Of a stretch of 64,000 bases of DNA, positions 61,745 through 64,000 are shown piece after piece; the stretch's first letter is position 1; the number at the start of each line of letters is the position of its first letter. The notes under the pieces were generated by a model. That model was not told the origin of the DNA. It ran no database searches and worked only from the letters and a program-made list of their open reading frames with translations. The DNA lies in the NCBI GenBank assembly GCA_963803265.1, contig CAWDLZ010000017.1, positions 186,001 to 250,000 on the forward strand, in the 5' to 3' direction. Source of the stretch: CAIKMD01 sp963803265 (GTDB lineage Bacteria; Pseudomonadota; Alphaproteobacteria; ATCC43930; CGMCC-115725). A program made the position numbers and the translations under genes.

Positions 61745-62374
61745 ATGTTGAAAGCCCCGCGACGCGCTGTCCTTTATGCGGCGCTCGCCTGCGCCGCGAC
61801 GCTCTTAAGCTTGGCCGCCACCGCCCGCGCCCAGACCAACGTGCCGGTCATGTCGGCCGATGACCGCGTTCTCGGCAAGGCGGATGCGCCGATAACGATC
61901 TTCGAGTATGCCTCGCTCACCTGCCCGCACTGCGCGGCCTTCGACGTGCAAACGCTGCCCACGGTCAAAACGGACTGGATCGACACCGGCAAGGCGAAAC
62001 TCATATTCCGCGACTATCCCTTGGATAAGCTGGCATTGAGCGCGGCGACGATCGTTCGTTGCGCCCCGGCGGATCGCTTTTACGGATTCATCGACGCGCT
62101 CTATCACGACCAGGCCGAGTGGGGCCTGATGGCGGATCCGAACCAGGCGCAGCCGATCATCGCCCGTCTCGGCGGGCTCAGCAAGGAACAGGCCGATACC
62201 TGCGCCGCCAACACTTACATCACCAACTTCATCCTCGGCGAGCGCTTGTCGGCCAACGGGCAGTTCGGCGTGAACGCGACGCCCACCTTCTTCATCAACG
62301 GCCACAAAATCGTGGGCGAGCTGGCTTATCCCGATTTCGCGAAGGAGTTGGAGGCGGCTTTACCGAAGCCGTGA
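61745..62374 (+). CDS. DsbA-family thiol-disulfide oxidoreductase
   Basis: 209 aa periplasmic protein with a signal peptide (VLYAALACAATLLSLAATARAQ). The thioredoxin fold has the redox site CPHC (SLTCPHCAAFD near residue 60) and a cis-Pro loop NATPTFFINGHKIVG, as in BdbD/DsbA-like proteins with a helical insert. FRDYPLDKLALSAA and QADTCAANTYI (extra Cys near residue 148, with one in IVRCAPAD) may form a second disulfide. ATG 61745 is chosen because the AGGGAGGA ribosome site sits seven bases upstream; ATG 61739 is too close. Probably introduces disulfides in exported proteins, recycled by the DsbB gene nearby. Confidence 0.88.
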   Translation: MLKAPRRAVLYAALACAATLLSLAATARAQTNVPVMSADDRVLGKADAPITIFEYASLTCPHCAAFDVQTLPTVKTDWIDTGKAKLIFRDYPLDKLALSAATIVRCAPADRFYGFIDALYHDQAEWGLMADPNQAQPIIARLGGLSKEQADTCAANTYITNFILGERLSANGQFGVNATPTFFINGHKIVGELAYPDFAKELEAALPKP

Positions 62375-62487
62375 GGATCTCGGCACGCGATGGCTAGGGA
62401 GGCCGCGACGTATCGGCGGTTTCGGCCCGATTATCGCAAGGCATGAACGGATCGAGGGCTCGTAGCATTCTGCTCCGGCGGCAAAGC

Positions 62488-63663
62488 ATGACCCTTTTGA
62501 AAGCCCTGTTGGTCTTGGCCTTTGCCGTCTTTGCCGCGGTTTGGGCGCCGGCCTCCGCCAGCGCCGAGGCGGTGCGTTACACGCCCCAAGCCTTCGCTGA
62601 CGCACAAGCGGCCGACCGGCTGATCGTTCTTCACTTCAACGCATTCTGGTGCCCGACCTGCGGCGTTCAACGGCCGGCGCTGCAAGACGTCCTCGATCAA
62701 GTCGCGCAGACCCCGCAATTGCAGGGCCTGATCGTGTTCACCGTCAACTTCGATACTCAAACCGAGACGGTGAAACGCTTCAATGTGCAGGCGCAGTCGA
62801 CGCTAATCATCTTCAAGGGCAAGACGGAAGTGGGTCGCCTGACCGGCGAAACCGATCCAAGCGTGATCAAGGCGCTGCTGATCAAGGCCCAGACCAGCAC
62901 GCCTGAGCAACTTCAGGCGGCGCTAATCAAAGCCAGCGTGCTCAGCGTCGGAAGCTACTTCCTCGGCGCTGTCGCCGGCGTTTTGTCGATCCTTTCGCCC
63001 TGCGTTTTGCCGCTGATCCCCTTGGTGGTCGGCGACGCGGCGGCGGCGCATCGATTCGGCGTCCTGGCTCTCGCGAGCGGCGTCGCCGTTTCCTACGTCG
63101 CGATCGGCCTCTTCGTCGCCACCATCGGACTGAGCATCGGGCTCGATGTCCAAACCTTTCGCATCGCCGGCGCGGTGCTGATGGCTCTCGCTGGAATCCT
63201 GCTCTTGAGCGAGCCCTTGCAGGAACGGTTCGAGCTCGCCGGCGGCCGTCTCGCCACCGCGGCGAACGGGCTCATGACGCGGATGACGCCCGCTGGGCTC
63301 GGCGGACAGTTCCTGTTCGGCATTTTGCTCGGCGCCGTCTGGAGTCCTTGCGTCGGACCGACCCTTGCGGCGGCCGTCACCCTGGCGGCGCAGCGCGTCG
63401 CGCTCGGGCAGGTCGGCCTGGTGATGCTGGCGTTCGGGCTGGGAGCGGCGATTCCGCTCGGGATCATCGGCGCGCTGTCGCGGCAGGCGTTGGCTCGGTG
63501 GCGGGGTCGGCTGGGCGAGGTTGGCCGTGCCGGCAAGGCCATCTTTGCCGTTCTCATGATCGCCATTGGCGGATTGATCGTCACCGGATTCGACCGCGAT
63601 GCGGAAACCTACCTGCTCCAGATCTCGCCGCAGTGGTTGACGAACATCTCGATCGGCGTATGA
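62488..63663 (+). CDS. Thioredoxin domain fused to CcdA/DsbD-like membrane transporter
   Basis: 391 aa. A signal-anchor (LLKALLVLAFAVFAAVWAPASASA) and periplasmic thioredoxin domain with WCPTC near residue 53 (HFNAFWCPTCGVQRPAL). From about residue 150 come six to eight helices of the DsbD-beta/CcdA type, with the two membrane Cys in ILSPCVLPLIPL and GAVWSPCVGPTL. Such proteins carry electrons from cytoplasmic thioredoxin to periplasmic thiols. The order (thioredoxin first, membrane domain second, no third domain) differs from DsbD. ATG 62488 is preferred; a start at 62443 would put basic residues before the signal. Downstream of the DsbA-like gene (113 bp). Confidence 0.86.
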   Translation: MTLLKALLVLAFAVFAAVWAPASASAEAVRYTPQAFADAQAADRLIVLHFNAFWCPTCGVQRPALQDVLDQVAQTPQLQGLIVFTVNFDTQTETVKRFNVQAQSTLIIFKGKTEVGRLTGETDPSVIKALLIKAQTSTPEQLQAALIKASVLSVGSYFLGAVAGVLSILSPCVLPLIPLVVGDAAAAHRFGVLALASGVAVSYVAIGLFVATIGLSIGLDVQTFRIAGAVLMALAGILLLSEPLQERFELAGGRLATAANGLMTRMTPAGLGGQFLFGILLGAVWSPCVGPTLAAAVTLAAQRVALGQVGLVMLAFGLGAAIPLGIIGALSRQALARWRGRLGEVGRAGKAIFAVLMIAIGGLIVTGFDRDAETYLLQISPQWLTNISIGV

Positions 63664-63690
63664 TCGCCGGTCATAAAACGGACCAGGATC

Positions 63691-64000
63691 GTGAGCGATC
63701 GTAATTCGACGGGAGCCAAGGCGACGCTAGCGCCGGTGCATCGCCTCCATCACGCCCTTCCGCTCATCATGCTTGTCGGCAGCATTGGCGCGATCGGCGG
63801 CGCGTGGTTCTTTCAATATGCCGTCGGCCTCGAGCCCTGCGAGCTGTGCCTCCTCGAGCGCTGGCCCTATTACATCGGCATCCCGTTGCTGCTTTTAGCC
63901 GCGATGTGGCGGAGACGCCCGATCGTCGCGATTCCCGTCTTCACGATTGTCGCGTTGCTGTTCTTGGCGGGGACCGCGGTCGCGTTCTACCACGTCGGCG
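63691..64000 (+). CDS. dsbB: Disulfide bond formation protein DsbB (3' end beyond window)
   Basis: Quinone-linked membrane oxidant of DsbA. GTG 63691 opens a frame running to the window edge (103 codons). Three hydrophobic helices are visible: PLIMLVGSIGAIGGAWFFQYA, YYIGIPLLLLAAMW and IVAIPVFTIVALLFLAGTAV. The first periplasmic active-site pair is EPCELCLLERWPY, the standard C-x-x-C and R-W-P/R-Y of DsbB. The second Cys pair is beyond the end. 27 bp after the thioredoxin-CcdA stop, so part of the same operon. Confidence 0.88.
   Translation, partial: MSDRNSTGAKATLAPVHRLHHALPLIMLVGSIGAIGGAWFFQYAVGLEPCELCLLERWPYYIGIPLLLLAAMWRRRPIVAIPVFTIVALLFLAGTAVAFYHVG

Overview
This 64 kb window is GC-rich chromosomal DNA from an alphaproteobacterium. 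The best lineage markers are an adjacent RegB/RegA redox pair, an MmcB-type repair protein, an aerobic (CobN-type) cobalamin pathway and a Tad/Cpa pilus cluster. Order-level placement is inference only; a Rhodospirillales- or Hyphomicrobiales-like soil or water heterotroph would fit. No tRNA, rRNA or CRISPR array was seen.

Layout. (1) 1-14.5 kb: cobalamin biosynthesis. A cobalamin riboswitch (9185-9345, minus) heads a tightly coupled operon cobP-cobW-cobN-cobO-cobQ. Around it lie cbiX, cobD, cobC, cobS and cobT, with a PDR-type reductase and an alpha/beta hydrolase inserted. (2) 14.5-24.9 kb: a VOC protein, regB-regA, a degenerate EAL protein, hldE, mmcB, a YddA-type ABC exporter, lysS and a Bcr/CflA-type MFS pump. 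(3) 24.9-38.2 kb: two ABC importers of the nitrate/sulfonate type, a three-gene signalling operon headed by a kinase with a c-type heme motif, a TIM-barrel protein and a divergent sigma-70 factor. (4) 38.2-48.5 kb: catabolic and accessory genes: LVIVD-repeat protein, two M24/creatinase-fold proteins, a MntA-HepT pair, a broken autotransporter, a beta-hydroxyacid dehydrogenase, an acyl-CoA-dehydrogenase-fold protein and an ACMSD-type amidohydrolase. (5) 48.5-57.6 kb: tadD and cpaBCDEF-tadBC. (6) 57.7-61 kb: a methyltransferase cleanly split by an IS1380-family element, then a tadG remnant. (7) 61-64 kb: an FNR/FixK-type operator, a Cys-paired tandem-repeat lipoprotein, a DsbA-like oxidoreductase, a thioredoxin-CcdA fusion and dsbB (cut by the window end).

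Quality. At least nine genes with otherwise well-conserved proteins, plus the transposase, change reading frame once. In each case a one-base correction restores the family sequence. About ten such indels in 64 kb, including core genes such as cobN, look more like sequencing or assembly error than decay. Affected genes are annotated across both frames and flagged.

How the genes work together: the first section makes adenosylcobalamin under riboswitch control. RegBA, the heme-motif kinase operon and the FNR-type site suggest that respiration and redox state are monitored closely. The last section is a compact exported-thiol module with both oxidising (DsbA/DsbB) and reducing (CcdA-like) arms beside a lipoprotein carrying three CX12C units; it is the best candidate here for an undescribed system.
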